The notes under the pieces were generated by a model. The model was not told the origin of the DNA. It searched no databases and saw only the letters and a list, made by a program, of their open reading frames with translations. Made by a program: the position numbers and the translations under genes. From positions 1-5,860 of the forward strand of contig DPYD01000012.1 of assembly GCA_003545515.1 (NCBI GenBank): 5,860 nt of DNA, given 5' to 3'. Below, piece by piece: positions 5,112 to 5,860 of this stretch; the stretch's first letter is position 1; every line of letters starts with the position of its first letter. Source of the stretch: Candidatus Kaiserbacteria bacterium. Lineage in GTDB: Bacteria; Patescibacteriota; Minisyncoccia; Phycocordibacterales; UBA2100.

Positions 5112-5860
5112 CAGATTTTAAGTATCCGAGGACCCTCCGGAGTGTCTTCGAGCGCGTAGCCCATTTGCTCGAGTTCGTTTCGGATGACGTCCGCGGTTTT
5201 CCAATCTTTATTCTTCCGCGCTTTTTCGCGTTTTTGCACCATTTTTCGCACGTTGTCGGGCAGGCTTTCGAGATGAATTTCACTCGCCTCAACGCATGTT
5301 CCAGAGACGATATCCAGACCCAGTATGCGATCAAAATCTGCAAGCGTAACGCGTTTGTCGGCAGGGGATAATATGTCGTCTTTTAGTAGCTCCCATAAAA
5401 CAGCGAGGGCACCCGGAGTATCCAAATCGTCATTAATGCGCTCTTGGAATCTCTTTTTGTATAAGAGAGCAATAACCCCACTCTCATCCGTGCTCTTGAT
5501 GCTTGAATGGAGGCGAGAAAGGGCATTTTGCGCTGCTTGGAGCGCTTCCCAAGTGAAATTCGCCGGAGTGCGATAATGCGCCTGCAAGAACAGGTATCGA
5601 AGCGCCAACGGGTGATATCCGCGCTCGATAATTTCAGAAAGGTATACGACATTGCCTTCCGACTTCGCTATCTTCGAGTCATCAATGCGAATGTGCGCGC
5701 GGTGAAGCCAAAAGCGCGACAAAGGCTTCTTTCCCGTCGCGGCTTCTGATTGCGCTATCTCATTGTTATGATGGACGGGAATGTGCTCAATGCCGCCAGT
5801 ATGAATGTCTATCTGTTTGCCCAACGTCTCGTGTATCATCGCGGAGCATTCAATGTGCCA
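5111..5860 (-). CDS. cysS: Cysteinyl-tRNA synthetase, C-terminal half (5' end outside window)
   Basis: Charges tRNA-Cys with cysteine; class I, cytosolic. 249 residues are visible of a family usually near 460; the frame stays open to the right edge, beginning WHIECSA, so the Met at 5839 is internal and not the start. Visible features: the catalytic zinc ligand Cys in WHIECS (bases 5846-5848), HTGGIEHIPVHHNNE with the His and Glu zinc ligands, AQSEAATGKK, the KMSKS loop as KIAKS (5660-5674), ALRYLFLQAHYRTPANFTWE, and a C-terminal end (DWKTADVIRNELEQMGY, then LEDTPEGPR) typical of CysRS. The KMSKS variant keeps both lysines and the final serine. HHNNE replaces the common HHENE but keeps the zinc-binding positions. 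The gene converges on leuS with 48 bases between stops. Identification is secure; the N-terminal HIGH half is not visible. Confidence 0.95.
   Translation of the reverse strand, partial: WHIECSAMIHETLGKQIDIHTGGIEHIPVHHNNEIAQSEAATGKKPLSRFWLHRAHIRIDDSKIAKSEGNVVYLSEIIERGYHPLALRYLFLQAHYRTPANFTWEALQAAQNALSRLHSSIKSTDESGVIALLYKKRFQERINDDLDTPGALAVLWELLKDDILSPADKRVTLADFDRILGLDIVSGTCVEASEIHLESLPDNVRKMVQKREKARKNKDWKTADVIRNELEQMGYALEDTPEGPRILKI

Noticed and set aside
4894..5343. 149-codon open frame on the - strand across the leuS end and cysS
   Set aside because: Overlaps two secure genes in other frames and shows no family motifs.

Overview
The window looks like core genome of a candidate-phyla-radiation bacterium, most likely Parcubacteria (Patescibacteria). 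The evidence is a DUF5671-type membrane protein with a pilin-like C-terminal domain, a small three-helix membrane protein of a type I associate with those genomes, a leucyl-tRNA synthetase carrying a Nudix insert, and very short or leaderless 5' ends without Shine-Dalgarno sites. The lineage call is inference from remembered protein families, not from a search.

Layout, left to right. 1-36 (+): last codons of a gene, probably the GTPase ychF. 35-73: hairpin plus T-tract ending the leftward uppS transcript. 80-796 (-): uppS, undecaprenyl diphosphate synthase, with a perfect AGGAGG ribosome site. 797-922: intergenic, with an extended -10 promoter driving 923-1879 (+), a five-helix DUF5671 protein with an outer pilin-like domain. 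1876-2124 (-): 82-residue membrane protein, sharing a TTAA stop palindrome with its neighbour. 2125-2170: 46-base divergent promoter region. 2171-5062 (+): leuS, 963 residues. 5070-5111: nested hairpin between convergent genes. 5111-5860 (-): C-terminal half of cysS, running off the right edge.

All six genes alternate in strand, so there is no visible operon and each gene probably has its own promoter. By function the window holds two aminoacyl-tRNA synthetases (Leu, Cys), a translation-linked GTPase tail, a cell-wall lipid carrier enzyme, and two membrane proteins of unknown role. No mobile element, CRISPR array, tRNA or rRNA was seen.

Two things stand out. First, LeuRS carries a complete Nudix hydrolase domain (residues about 378-525, intact Nudix box at 422-444) inside the C-terminal end of its CP1 editing domain, while every canonical LeuRS motif is still present. 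Second, leuS contains four short arrays of 7-base units, nearly all ending in AG and mostly in CAG, each falling in a variable surface-loop or linker position of the protein.
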